DNA of 64,000 nt from a bacterium. GTDB lineage: Bacteria; Krumholzibacteriota; Krumholzibacteriia; LZORAL124-64-63. Shown here one piece after another: positions 27,101-35,910 of the stretch. Numbering within the stretch: position 1 is the stretch's first letter; each line of letters starts with the position of its first letter. Where the stretch lies: the NCBI GenBank assembly GCA_016703265.1, contig JADJCK010000005.1, positions 1-64,000 on the forward strand, written 5' to 3'. A program made the translations under genes and the position numbers. Under the pieces are notes generated by a model, which had not been told where the DNA came from, did no database searches, and saw only the letters and a list, made by a program, of their open reading frames with translations.

Positions 27101-28715
27101 TTGGCCGGGAAGTGCCGGACGGCGCCCGCGGCACCTGCCCGGAATCCGCCTCAGCTTTTCGACAGGGCATTCCGAGCCGCAGGTGTTGCCCGGAAGGCGC
27201 GGGAGGACTGCCGAAAGAGCGCCGCCCGCCCGGCGCCGTTCTGCCACACCTTTTCGGCCGACGGCCGCCACTTCGTCTACGACGTGCACACGAACGGCCT
27301 GCTCGAGGTCGAGCCGGCGTTGGCAGCCGTGCTGCCGCTCTACGGTCCGTTCACCCGCCGCGAGATCGTTGCGGAACTGGCGGCGCGATTCGACGCCGCC
27401 ACGGTGCGCGCGGCGTTTGCCGCCATCGAGCAGGGTCGGCGCGAACGGGGCCTGTTCCTGGCGCACCGGCCGCGACTGGTACCGCCGCCGCAGGAGCAGG
27501 CGGCGCCCGGTGTCTGCGATCGCGGCCTGCAGCAACTGGTGCTCACGGTGACCGAGCGCTGCAACCTGCGCTGCCGCTACTGCGTGCACGGGGCGCATCT
27601 CGACTGGGTCAGGCCGCATGGCCGGGTCTCCATGTCGGTCGCAACGGCGCAGCGGGCGGTGCGCTGGTTCCTGGATCGCGCCGACCCGGGCGAGGCGCCG
27701 GTAATCTCCTTCTATGGCGGCGAGGCGTTGCTGGAGCCCGGAACTCATCGCCGCCGTGGTGGCGACGGCGCGCGCGCACCCGCGCGGAGCGGCCGTGCGC
27801 TTCGCCATCGACACGAACGGCGTCCTGCTGGACGAACGCGCCATCGACCTGGCCGTTCGCGAACGCATGTACGTGCAGGTCAGCCTGGACGGCCCGGCCC
27901 CGGAGCACGATCGCCATCGCGTCGATGTCGGGGGCGCCCCGACCCACGCCCGCATCGAGGCGGGGCTGGATCGCCTGCTGGCGCGTGATCCGACCGTCGC
28001 CCAACGTCTGTCGTTCATGGTGACGCTGGCCCCGCCGGTCGACGTGGTGGCAGTCGCCCGCTATTTCGCCGATTTCCCGCCGTTCCGTCGGCACGGCATC
28101 CAACGCGCGCCGAGGCTGCGCGTGGGCATGGCCGACCTGCGTGGACACGAGTGGCCCGATGCGGTCCCCGGCCGGAAGGAACTGGCCCAGGCACTGGAGG
28201 CGCTGGAATCAAGCTACTTTGCCATGCTCGCGGACGGACGGCGCTCGGAAGCGGGTCCTGTGGCCGCTGCGCTCTGCGAACCCGCGCTCATCCGCTGGCA
28301 TCACCGCAGCCGCCGGCCGCTCGGACGCACCTGGACGCCCGGCGGCAACTGTCGGCCGGGAAGGCGCAAACTGCACGTCATGCCGGACGGCTCGTTCCAT
28401 CCGTGCGAGCGTACCGGGCAGGTCATGTCCATTGGTGATGTGGATCGCGGCATCGAGCCGTCCCGGGTGCGCGCGCTCCAGGGTGGGTTCCACCGGGCTG
28501 TTGCTGCCGGCTGTGGCGACTGCTGGGCGCTGCGCCGCTGCAGCGTCTGTTTTGCCGTCCAGGCCGCCGAGACGGGCGGCTGCGCCGGGGCATTGCCCGA
28601 CGGATTCTGCGCGAAGCAGCGTCAGGTGCAGGAACAGCTGCTCATGCAGGTCGCGCGGTCGCTGCTGTTGCCGGCGTCGGCGCGGTCCTGGCTGCACGAC
28701 ACCGTGGTGACGTGA
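27101..28715 (+). CDS. Radical SAM/SPASM peptide maturase, one frameshift
   Basis: The N-terminal region HTFSADGRHFVYDVHTNGLL resembles the substrate-engaging domain of SCIFF/QhpD-type maturases. The radical SAM core has CNLRCRYC (C-x3-C-x2-C) and FYGGEALLEP. The frame shifts near 27737 at CCCGGAAC: removing one G gives EPELIAAVV in the frame that then runs to 28715. The C-terminal SPASM part is Cys-rich (NCRPGRRK, FHPCERTGQ, GCGDCWALRRCSVC, GGCAG, GFC) and should bind extra Fe-S clusters. The start is uncertain, with no ATG in frame after 27101. A tiny Cys-rich peptide gene follows 58 bases downstream, probably the substrate. Confidence 0.82.
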
Positions 28716-28773
28716 TCGCGTCGTTTGCATCCCCGCCGGCATGTCGCCGGTGGCGGCACCGAGGAGGATGTCC

Positions 28774-28945
28774 ATGTTCAAGGAACTCGAAGCCCAAGCG
28801 GAAAAGCCGGCACCCGGGGAACCGGGGCCCGAGGGGATCTGCGATTGCCAGTGCAGCGAGCCCGAACCCGCGGACGGGGGAGGCCGCGCCGGCTGGAAAT
28901 CGGACGCTGGCCTACTCGCAGAAATACTGGGATATCAACGGCTGA
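28774..28945 (+). CDS. Cys-rich RiPP precursor candidate (CDCQC), one-base frameshift
   Basis: The ATG at 28774 has GAGGAGG at 28761-28767. The peptide begins MFKELEAQAEKP, then GPEGICDCQCSEPEP. In the raw frame it would run to 29028 into the next gene, but third-position GC drops sharply after about 28890. Removing one G from the five-G run at 28876-28880 moves it into a GC3-rich frame that ends ...RTLAYSQKYWDING and stops at 28943-28945, giving 56 residues. The features (acidic leader, Cys cluster, short tail, position after a radical SAM/SPASM gene) fit a modified-peptide precursor. The corrected C-terminus is an inference. Confidence 0.65.
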
Positions 28946-28979
28946 GCATGCCGTGCCCCGGGGGTGTGCGCGGCGGCGT

Positions 28980-29708
28980 TCAGTTGTCCAGCTGCGACCG
29001 CACGCCGTCGGCGCGCACCCCGGAGTAGACGACGATCTCCTGGCGTCCGGGCAATCGTATGCGCCAGCCGTTCACGACCCAATGCAGTCCGTTCACGTAC
29101 ATGGGAATGGTCAGGTCCGGCGCCCGGCCCTGGGTGATCCCGACGATTACCGGGATGAGCTCACGATTCTGCCCGCCGAACCACGCCTTTACTGCAGCAG
29201 CTGACCTTTCGCCCGAGCCGTCAGCGAGAGCGCCGCTGGTGACGATGCTGCCATCCGAAAGCCGGTATTCGCAACCGAGTGACAGGTGACGCGTCTGTCC
29301 CACCTGCCAGCCCTCCAGGATGACCGGGACGGCGTTGGTGGCGCTCTTGGTGATCAGCAGGTCCTCGGCGGTTTCCCGGGACAATCCGGGGTCGGACTCC
29401 CGTTCGGTGGTCGTGACTTCAGCCCCGCGCAGACCTTGACGATATGTCGTGAACTTCGTGTCGCCCTTCATGAATGTGCGCACCGAGGTGTCGAAGTCGT
29501 CGCTGCCCAGAGGCCCGCTCAGCGCCACGAGCAGCGCGGCCGCGACAAACGCCGTGCGCACGACGCGCACCCGTGCCTGGCGCCGCTCCTGCTGCGCCAG
29601 CTTCAGGCCGAGCACGGCGCGTATGGCGCGCCTCGACGGCGCCGGGTCCGTTCGCTCCCCCGCCGCTTCGCGCAGCAGCCTGTCCAGTGGCTCAGTCTTC
29701 ATCATCAT
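28980..29708 (-). CDS. Membrane protein paired with the sigma factor (probable anti-sigma factor)
   Basis: A 242-residue protein: an acidic and basic cytoplasmic N-terminus of about 45 residues (TEPLDRLLREAAG...), one transmembrane segment (VRTAFVAAALLVALSG, about 49-64), and a periplasmic domain of about 175 residues with no family I recognise. It overlaps the sigma factor gene by 17 bases. This topology and coupling are those of anti-sigma factors. I see no zinc-binding H-x3-C-x2-C motif, so it is not the ZAS type. Three ATG codons in a row mark the start. Confidence 0.7.
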   Translation of the reverse strand: MMMKTEPLDRLLREAAGERTDPAPSRRAIRAVLGLKLAQQERRQARVRVVRTAFVAAALLVALSGPLGSDDFDTSVRTFMKGDTKFTTYRQGLRGAEVTTTERESDPGLSRETAEDLLITKSATNAVPVILEGWQVGQTRHLSLGCEYRLSDGSIVTSGALADGSGERSAAAVKAWFGGQNRELIPVIVGITQGRAPDLTIPMYVNGLHWVVNGWRIRLPGRQEIVVYSGVRADGVRSQLDN

Positions 29709-30495
29709 CCCGATCTTGGCGATGGTCCGTATCCCGACCCTGACGATCCGACCGCGGCACCGGGCGCCGCTCCCGCCACGTGGGCACCGCAGTCAATCCG
29801 TGTCCCTCTGCCAGCAGCGCCTTCACGCTGCGCCGTTCGGCTTCGGTCAGCGCATGTTCGTGGTGCAACCACTCGGCCAGCTGCCTTCGCCCGCGAGTCA
29901 GGTGCGAGCGAACCGTTTCCTCCGGCATCCCCAGGGCCAGCGCGGTGTCGCGCAGCGAGTACTCCATGTAGATGTGCAGCACGATCGCATCACGCCGGTC
30001 TGCCGGGAGCCGCTCCACCAGGCCGCGCACGCGCAGTGACAGTTCGTTCCGTTCCAGCTGGTCCGACGGCGACTCGGGAGCCGAGCCATCGACCTGGCTG
30101 CCGACGAACTCCTCCTGCGCCCGCCTCCGGTTCGACCGCCAGTAGCGCGGCAGCACCCGGCGTCGCGCGATGTGGAACAGCCAGACCCCGAACGAGCGGC
30201 CCTGCCAGCTGAATTTCTCCAGGTGCTCGAGCGCGTAGACGAACACTTCCTGCGTCAGGTCCTGGGCGGTCTCCGGGTCGCCGGTGCACCATTCCAGGTA
30301 GGCCAGCAGGTGGTCGTGGTAACGATCGAAGAACACCCAGAACGCGTCGTTGTCGACCCGGACCAGCTGGAGCCATTTCTTCTCCAGTTCGAGGCCCTCG
30401 GACGACAACGCCGGCGCGCCACCCTCCTGCCAGGAGGCCGGCTCCGGGCCCCTGTGTCGCCCGGACAACCACTTATAAAGGCCACTCAGAGCCAT
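29692..30495 (-). CDS. ECF-like RNA polymerase sigma factor with C-terminal extension
   Basis: A 267-residue sigma factor. Region 2 covers about residues 45-115 (FDRYHDHLLAYLEWCTGDPE, AQDLTQEVFVYALEHLEKF, SFGVWLFHIARRRVL). Region 4 covers about 140-200 (VERLPADRRDAIVLHIYMEY, SLRDTALALGMPEETVRSHL). A tail of about 60 residues beyond region 4 is rich in Arg/Asp and unusual for ECF factors. The ATG at 30495 is preferred over the upstream TTG-type starts because a good promoter lies just before it. The membrane partner gene overlaps its 3' end. Confidence 0.9.
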   Translation of the reverse strand: MALSGLYKWLSGRHRGPEPASWQEGGAPALSSEGLELEKKWLQLVRVDNDAFWVFFDRYHDHLLAYLEWCTGDPETAQDLTQEVFVYALEHLEKFSWQGRSFGVWLFHIARRRVLPRYWRSNRRRAQEEFVGSQVDGSAPESPSDQLERNELSLRVRGLVERLPADRRDAIVLHIYMEYSLRDTALALGMPEETVRSHLTRGRRQLAEWLHHEHALTEAERRSVKALLAEGHGLTAVPTWRERRPVPRSDRQGRDTDHRQDRDDDED

Positions 30496-30554
30496 TTCGG
30501 GTGCACCTGTTGCGCATTTTTGTGCGAAAATCTTCTCGCGGTTACCTGCAACCC

Positions 30555-30583
30555 ATTGTAACACATCCAGTGGCCGGTGTGCA
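30555..30583 (-). promoter_or_regulatory. Sigma70-type promoter of the sigma factor operon
   Basis: On the minus strand TGCACA (30578-30583), 17 bases, then TACAAT (30555-30560), about 60 bases before the start codon. It looks like a housekeeping promoter, so the operon may not depend only on its own sigma factor. Confidence 0.6.
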
Positions 30584-30609
30584 GTCGGCGTGCGGACAAC
30601 GGGTTGCGC

Positions 30610-30957
30610 CTATTCGTAGGATTTCGGCACGGCGCAGATGAAGACGAACGGTTCGGCGCCCGTATTGCGGAACTGGTGGACGTCGCCCGGCGCCACGAAG
30701 GCGAAATCGCCGGCGACAAGGGGATTGAGCCGGCCCTCGACGTCGACCAGGGCGCCCTGGCCGCTGATGACATAGTTGACGTGTTCGACGTCATGCTGGT
30801 GGTGCGGCGAGTGCCCGCCGGGCGCCACGGTGAACACGCGGAACGAGAAGGTGGGGGCCCCGTCGGCGCTGCCCACGACCAGTTGTTTGGTGATGTCGCG
30901 CACCCCGTCCATGTTGACGGCGGTCTGGGGGACATCGGCCAGCTTGCGGATGATCAT
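30610..30957 (-). CDS. Small cupin-domain protein
   Basis: A 115-residue single-domain cupin. The metal-binding motif 1 reads PHHQHDVEHVNYVISGQG and motif 2 reads GDFAFVAPGDVHQF, with the expected His and Glu ligands. Such proteins bind small molecules or act as simple dioxygenases or isomerases; the substrate cannot be told. The start at 30957 follows GGAGGTACC. It is transcribed alone, divergent from arfB. Confidence 0.88.
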   Translation of the reverse strand: MIIRKLADVPQTAVNMDGVRDITKQLVVGSADGAPTFSFRVFTVAPGGHSPHHQHDVEHVNYVISGQGALVDVEGRLNPLVAGDFAFVAPGDVHQFRNTGAEPFVFICAVPKSYE

Positions 30958-31042
30958 GACGGTACCTCCGGATGGCGCGCACGGGGCGCGGGCTTTCCAA
31001 GATACTAGGCGCCGCGGCGCCGCGCACGGATGAGGCGGGGAA

Positions 31043-31477
31043 ATGTCGGACGACCTGATCGTCAACCCGCGGGTGACCATTCCCGCGGCCGAACTGGAGT
31101 TCACCGCCAGCAGGGCCTCGGGGCCCGGCGGCCAGCATGTGAATACCTCCGACACGCGGGTGCAGCTGCGCTGGAACGTACTTTCGTCCGTGGCCCTTGG
31201 CGAGGTGCAGCGGCAGCGCGTGCTGGCGGCGCTCGCCTCGCGGCTGACCACCGGCGGTGACCTGATCCTCGCCTGCGCCACCCATCGCAGCCAGCGCCGC
31301 AACCGCGACGAGGTGGCCGACCGGCTGGCCGAACTGGTGCGGCGCGCGCTGGTGCCGCCGCGCCCGCGCAAGCCGACCCGGCCCACGGCCGCCTCGCGCC
31401 AGCGGCGCCTGGAGGGCAAGAAGCACCGCAGCGACATCAAGCGCGGGCGGGGCCGCGGCGGCAGCAGCGACGACTAG
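31043..31477 (+). CDS. arfB: Alternative ribosome-rescue peptidyl-tRNA hydrolase ArfB
   Basis: A 144-residue protein that frees ribosomes stalled without a stop codon. The catalytic GGQ lies in SRASGPGGQHVNTSDTRVQL, the class I release-factor core. The C-terminal tail is very basic (RQRRLEGKKHRSDIKRGRGR), as needed to enter the empty mRNA channel. Length and layout match ArfB/YaeJ rather than PrfA/PrfB. Confidence 0.94.
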   Translation: MSDDLIVNPRVTIPAAELEFTASRASGPGGQHVNTSDTRVQLRWNVLSSVALGEVQRQRVLAALASRLTTGGDLILACATHRSQRRNRDEVADRLAELVRRALVPPRPRKPTRPTAASRQRRLEGKKHRSDIKRGRGRGGSSDD

Positions 31478-31559
31478 GCCGCTGCTGGCGTCGCGCGGGG
31501 CGCCGACCTATCCGTGGGGGCGTACCCGCACCCCGAGTCTCTTGTAGCCGGAGGCGACG

Positions 31560-32072
31560 ATGGATCCCTTCTCCCTGATCGAGCGGCTGGAAGCCGGCGC
31601 CGCCGCGCTGTCCGGCGTCACCGCCGGCATGTCGTCCTCGCAGGCCGCCTGGAGGCCGGCGCCCGACCAGTGGTCGCTGCTGGAGATCGCCTGCCACCTG
31701 CTCGACGAGGAGCGCGAGGATTTCCGCGTGCGCCTCGACTTCACGCTGCACCGCCCGGGCGAGGCGTGGCCGACCATCGACCCGACCGGCTGGGTGCGGT
31801 CGCACGACTACGCCGGCCGGGAGTTTGCCGCAACCATGGCTGCGTTCGCCGAAGAGCGCGGCCGTTCGCTGGACTGGCTGCGCGCCCTGCGCGATCCCGA
31901 TTGGGACGCGGCCTACCAGCATCCCAGGCTGGGGGTGATCCGCGCCGGCGACCTGCTGGCGTCGTGGTGCGCGCACGACGTGCTGCACCTGCGGCAGATG
32001 GCGCGCTGGCACTGGCGGCGCTTGCAGGACGAGGCCGGTCCGTTCGGCACCGGCTATGCGGGGCAGTGGTGA
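31560..32072 (+). CDS. DinB-superfamily protein
   Basis: A 170-residue four-helix protein. Putative metal ligands: His in LLEIACHLLDEE and two His in WCAHDVLHLRQMARWH, matching the three-His pattern of DinB/YfiT proteins. Many are thiol-dependent enzymes or have no known role. WRPAPDQWSLLEIACHL is the typical start of helix 2. Translationally coupled to the next gene by a GTGA overlap. Confidence 0.85.
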   Translation: MDPFSLIERLEAGAAALSGVTAGMSSSQAAWRPAPDQWSLLEIACHLLDEEREDFRVRLDFTLHRPGEAWPTIDPTGWVRSHDYAGREFAATMAAFAEERGRSLDWLRALRDPDWDAAYQHPRLGVIRAGDLLASWCAHDVLHLRQMARWHWRRLQDEAGPFGTGYAGQW

Positions 32073-32950
32073 ACGACCTGCGGCCCGACCTGCAGGCCCA
32101 CTACGGGCGCCAGGGCCTGCTCGAAGAGATCGAGGGGCTGCTGGCGGCCTGCGGCCCGGCCGCCGACGGCGAAGCTGTCCTGGCGCGGGCCGACGAATTC
32201 CACCCCGGCGGCAGCGCCGCCACCGGGCAGCTGGCCCGGCTGGCGGCGCCCGCGCCCGGCGAACGGGTGCTGGACCTGGGCTGCGGCATTGGTGGGCCCG
32301 CGCGTCGGCTGCGGCGGCTGGTGGGCCCGGCGGGCTCTGTGACCGGCGTCGACGTGGTGGCCGAGTACTGCCGCGCCGCCCGCGCGCTCAACTCCCGTGC
32401 GTCCTGTGCCCGCGAAGAGACTGCGGCCGACATCGTCATCCTGCAGGCCGACGCCCTGGCGCTGGACCTGCCCGGGCCGCGCTTCGACCTGGCCTGGTCG
32501 CAGCAGGCGCAGATGAACGTGGCCGACAAGGCCGGCTGGCTGGCCTGCGTGCATCGGCACCTGGCGCCGCGCGGACGCTATGCGTTCCACGAAGTGTTCG
32601 CCGGTGCGGGTTCGGGAGCGGGCGCCGGCCACGAGCCGCTCTATCCCGTGCCCTGGGCGGTGACGGCTGCCGACAGTCACCTGGTGACGGCCCCGCAGTG
32701 GTGCGCCGCGCTGGCGGCCGGCGGGTTCGTCCTGCGGCACTGGGAAGACGTCACCGAACTGACGGTGCGCTGGCTGGACGAGGCGCTCGCGACGCAGAAG
32801 GCCCTCGCCGCAGCCGGGGATCCGGCGGCCGCGCTGAGCGTGCGCCTGCTGCTGGGGCCGGAGGCCGGGCGCATGTCGCGCAACCTGCGCGGGAACCTCG
32901 CCGAAGGTCGCCTGCAGGCGTTCATGGGCGTGGGTGAACGCGCCGGCTGA
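32069..32950 (+). CDS. Class I SAM-dependent methyltransferase
   Basis: A 293-residue protein with motif I VLDLGCGIGGPARRL (SAM binding), VTGVDVVAEYC with the acidic residue at the end of strand 2, and FDLAWSQQAQMNVADK in the motif IV region, followed by a class I tail (LAPRGRYAFHEVFAG). The sequence resembles sarcosine/dimethylglycine or sterol-type small-molecule methyltransferases; the substrate is unknown. The GTG start at 32069 overlaps the DinB gene stop by four bases. Confidence 0.86.
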   Translation: MNDLRPDLQAHYGRQGLLEEIEGLLAACGPAADGEAVLARADEFHPGGSAATGQLARLAAPAPGERVLDLGCGIGGPARRLRRLVGPAGSVTGVDVVAEYCRAARALNSRASCAREETAADIVILQADALALDLPGPRFDLAWSQQAQMNVADKAGWLACVHRHLAPRGRYAFHEVFAGAGSGAGAGHEPLYPVPWAVTAADSHLVTAPQWCAALAAGGFVLRHWEDVTELTVRWLDEALATQKALAAAGDPAAALSVRLLLGPEAGRMSRNLRGNLAEGRLQAFMGVGERAG

Positions 32951-33063
32951 GGCGCCGCGCCGTTGCGAGCCACCGGATGCTTCGTTATCCTGCCCGGGTT
33001 GAGCCGACAACGGGCCGCGGCTCCGTCCGGAGCGCGCCCGCCACCAGAGCAGGGAGAGGAACC

Positions 33064-33645
33064 ATGGAGCACAAGCTTCCCGAGTTGCCCTACGCGCGCA
33101 ACGGCCTGGAGCCGCATATCTCGGCCGAGACGCTGGATTTCCACTACGGCAAGCATCACCAGGCCTACGTCACGAACCTGAACAACCTGATCAAGGGCAC
33201 GGAGTTCGCGGAGGCCTCGCTGGAGGACATCGTGAAGAAGGCCCCGGCCGGCGGCGTCTTCAACAACGCGGCCCAGGTCTGGAACCACACCTTCTACTTC
33301 ACGGGCATGGGCCCCAAGGGCGGCGGCGAGCCCACCGGCGCGCTCGCGGCGGCCATCAACGCGGCGTTCGGTTCGTTCGCCGAGTTCAAGGTGAAGTTCA
33401 CGGCCAGCGCGGTCGGCAACTTCGGCTCGGGCTGGACCTGGCTGGTGAAGAACGCGGCCGGCGGCGTCGAGATCGTGAACACGAGCAATGCCGATACGCC
33501 GCTGCGCACGGGCATCAAGCCGGTGCTGACGGTCGACGTCTGGGAGCACGCCTACTACGTGGACAAGCGCAATGCGCGTCCCGCGTACGTCGAGGCGTGG
33601 TGGAACGTCATCGACTGGAACGTGGCTTCGCAGCGCTTCGCCTAG
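33064..33645 (+). CDS. sodB: Iron/manganese superoxide dismutase
   Basis: Removes superoxide in the cytoplasm. The 193-residue protein has the four metal ligands: His27 in FHYGKHHQAY, His in VWNHTFYF, and Asp and His in VDVWEHAYYVD. AQVWNHTFYFTGM together with NFGSGWTWL fits iron-type SodB. No signal peptide. The ATG follows GGGAGAGGAACC. Followed by a strong terminator. Confidence 0.95.
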   Translation: MEHKLPELPYARNGLEPHISAETLDFHYGKHHQAYVTNLNNLIKGTEFAEASLEDIVKKAPAGGVFNNAAQVWNHTFYFTGMGPKGGGEPTGALAAAINAAFGSFAEFKVKFTASAVGNFGSGWTWLVKNAAGGVEIVNTSNADTPLRTGIKPVLTVDVWEHAYYVDKRNARPAYVEAWWNVIDWNVASQRFA

Positions 33646-33681
33646 ATCGTACGGGAAGAGCGCCCGGGAAGTGACAGGAAG

Positions 33682-33707
33682 ACGGCGGCCCATCCGGCCG
33701 CCGTTTT
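33682..33707 (+). terminator. Rho-independent terminator after sodB
   Basis: Nine-base arms (ACGGCGGCC and its complement) with a 5-base loop, followed by TTTCG. Confidence 0.85.
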
Positions 33708-33730
33708 CGTTGCCGCCGTCCCAATGCGGA

Positions 33731-34762
33731 TCAGTTCCGCAGGCGGAAGTTGTCCAGTTCGTACACGACCGGCGCCGTGGGGCGCGGCAGGTAGACCAGG
33801 ATCAACTCCATATCCGATGTGTCGAGGGGCCGGCTCTTGTCGCTGAGGTAGGCCTGGGTCAGGTCGAAGCGGATGGTGCGCCAGCGGCGGTCCGCGAAGA
33901 AGCCCAGGCGGGCACCCTGGTTGTCGCGCGTGCCCAGGTAGTCGTCCAGGCGCAACGACATCGGCACGCTGTCCGTGGAGGCGATCACCACGCGCACGTC
34001 GAACTCCAGCGTCCGGAACTTCGACCAGTCGTGGGAGAAGCGCCGCACCTTGACGCCCGGCCAGTGGTCGGGCGGCCCGCTCGTGGCGCGCAACACGCCC
34101 GTGGGTCCGTTGGGGCCGTCGGGCACGTTCACGAACTTCAGCAGCGAGTGGAAGTTCTCGTCCCAGATCCAGTGATCCAGGCCCGATTCGAAGTCGGCGA
34201 TCATCGGGAACGTGCGCCGCGACTGGTAGCTCGCCGCGACCACGCCCGGCAGGTAGTACAGCTGCGCCGGGACGCTCAACAGGAGCACCGACATGAGCAC
34301 GAGTCCGCTCCGACGACGGTGTCCCTTCCACAGGATCAGGCCGACGATGATGCCGATGCCGACGATATCGAGCAGGAAGTCCTTCAGGAGCGCCGCGCGC
34401 CCGAACAGGGGCTGCACGAACTCGACGAGCGCCCCCGCTGTGATGGCGGCCAAGGTCGCGAACCACAGCCGGCCGCGCAGCGGTCCGCGCCAGTAGAGGA
34501 GCAGGGCCACGATCGCCATCAGCACGACATGGAACTGGTCGCCGAGCGGGGAGATGGCCGGGTGCCGGCGCAGCACGACGGGGATCTTCACGAAGAACGG
34601 CACCGTCACCAGGGCCATCATCGCCAGCCACACCCATCGGTGCTGCAGGAAGCGCGGCATGGCCAGCGCGGGCACGTGTCGTTCCCAGCGCAGGAGCGCC
34701 CTCCAGCCGGTCCCCGCGGGGCCGCGTGGCCGCTGCGCGGGATCTCCGTCCGAAGGATTCAT
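33731..34762 (-). CDS. VanZ-like membrane protein fused to a carbohydrate-binding-like domain
   Basis: A 343-residue protein. Residues about 40-165 hold four membrane helices in VanZ order: an N-terminal helix, then HPAISPLGDQFHVVLMAIVA, ITAGALVEFVQPLFGRAALL and LLDIVGIGIIVGLILW. After a fifth helix, residues about 190-343 form an exported beta-sandwich: FPMIADFESGLDHWIW, PDHWPGVKVRRFSHDW, LEFDVRVVIAS, and a final strand PVVYELDNFRL, like carbohydrate-binding modules. The ATG overlaps the GT2 stop (ATGA), so it probably works with the glycosyltransferase in envelope polysaccharide. Confidence 0.75.
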   Translation of the reverse strand: MNPSDGDPAQRPRGPAGTGWRALLRWERHVPALAMPRFLQHRWVWLAMMALVTVPFFVKIPVVLRRHPAISPLGDQFHVVLMAIVALLLYWRGPLRGRLWFATLAAITAGALVEFVQPLFGRAALLKDFLLDIVGIGIIVGLILWKGHRRRSGLVLMSVLLLSVPAQLYYLPGVVAASYQSRRTFPMIADFESGLDHWIWDENFHSLLKFVNVPDGPNGPTGVLRATSGPPDHWPGVKVRRFSHDWSKFRTLEFDVRVVIASTDSVPMSLRLDDYLGTRDNQGARLGFFADRRWRTIRFDLTQAYLSDKSRPLDTSDMELILVYLPRPTAPVVYELDNFRLRN

Positions 34763-35910
34763 GTGCGCGGCTTCCAGATGACCTGCTTGCGGCCGCGCAG
34801 GAACTGCCAGAACGCCTGGGCGCTGGCCAGGTTCAGCACGCACAGGTAGGTGGCCAGGCCGATCACCCGCGGCGCGCTGCGGGCCGCCACGTGCCCGTAG
34901 GCCGCCGCGGCGTAGAAGGCGACCTGCGCCACCATGGCCAGGCGCCAGAACGTGGTGCCGGCGCGGTCGGCCAGCAGCCAGGCCGAAACCAGGCAGCCGA
35001 TCATGAAGAGGAACGCCAGGTAGCGCAGCACCTTGTGCGACCAGAGCTGCCAGGCGAACAGGCCGTAGCGCGAGAAATCGAGCAGGGCGGCCATGTCCTT
35101 CAGGGCGTGGAAGGCGCGCAACGCCACGCGCACCCGCATGCGGTACTCGTCGCCGGTGGCGGCCAGCGCGTCCTCGTACAGCAGCGCCTCGGGCTGGTAG
35201 ACGACACGGTAGCCCTGTTCGCGCACGCGCAGGGGCTGCACGAAGTCGGGCAGCTGGTCGGCGCGCATCGGCTTGTAGAGCGCGCGCCGGATGGCGTCGA
35301 CGCCCCCGTCCACGCCGACGATGGACCCGAGCTGCGTCTCCCAGGCCCGCAGCTGGTTCTCGTAGCGCATGTAGGCCGAGCAGCCCTCGCCGCTCAGTGA
35401 ACCGTCGGCCGCCTTGTAGACCATGCGCCCGGTCACGTAGCCCACGTCGCCGTCGGCGAAACTGTCGACCAGGCGCGCGATGGTGTCCGGCGCGTACAGC
35501 GAATTGGCGTCCGAGAAGACGATGATCTCGCCCGTGGCGTGGGGCATGGCCAGGTTCAGGCCGCTGGTCTTGCCCGCCCGCGGTTCCTGGCGCACCAGGC
35601 GCACGCGCGCATCGCCGATGGCGCGCACGAGTTCGTCGGTGCCGTCGTCCGAGGCGTCCGAGACGACGATCACATCCAGGCGGTCGGCAGGGTAGTCCTG
35701 GGCCAGCTTGTTGCGGACCGTGGCCGTGATGTGGCGCGCCTCGTTGAAGGCGGCGATGAGGACCGTCACGCGCGGCTGGTGGGCACCCGGTGGCCCGAAC
35801 TGGACACGCCGGTTCAGGGCGGAGCCCAGCAGCCACGCCAGCAGGGGATACCCGGCGTACACGTAGACCAGGCCAAGCAGGCTGAGCCAGAAGACGGCGG
35901 TCCAGAACAA
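34759..35910 (-). CDS. Family 2 glycosyltransferase, membrane-bound
   Basis: A 383-residue enzyme: one N-terminal membrane helix, then a GT2 catalytic domain with VTVLIAAFNEARHI, VIVVSDASDDGTDELV, the DXD-like FSDANSLY, and a processive-type QGYRVVYQPEAL, and three or four C-terminal membrane helices. The layout matches cellulose- or hyaluronan-synthase-like enzymes that make surface polymers from nucleotide sugars. Coupled by an ATGA overlap to the VanZ/CBM-like gene. Confidence 0.9.
   Translation of the reverse strand: MFWTAVFWLSLLGLVYVYAGYPLLAWLLGSALNRRVQFGPPGAHQPRVTVLIAAFNEARHITATVRNKLAQDYPADRLDVIVVSDASDDGTDELVRAIGDARVRLVRQEPRAGKTSGLNLAMPHATGEIIVFSDANSLYAPDTIARLVDSFADGDVGYVTGRMVYKAADGSLSGEGCSAYMRYENQLRAWETQLGSIVGVDGGVDAIRRALYKPMRADQLPDFVQPLRVREQGYRVVYQPEALLYEDALAATGDEYRMRVRVALRAFHALKDMAALLDFSRYGLFAWQLWSHKVLRYLAFLFMIGCLVSAWLLADRAGTTFWRLAMVAQVAFYAAAAYGHVAARSAPRVIGLATYLCVLNLASAQAFWQFLRGRKQVIWKPRT

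Noticed and set aside
28774..29028. The small peptide read straight through to 29028 (85 residues)
   Set aside because: Codon use fails after about 28890 and the reading would overlap the membrane protein gene; the frame ending at 28945 is better.
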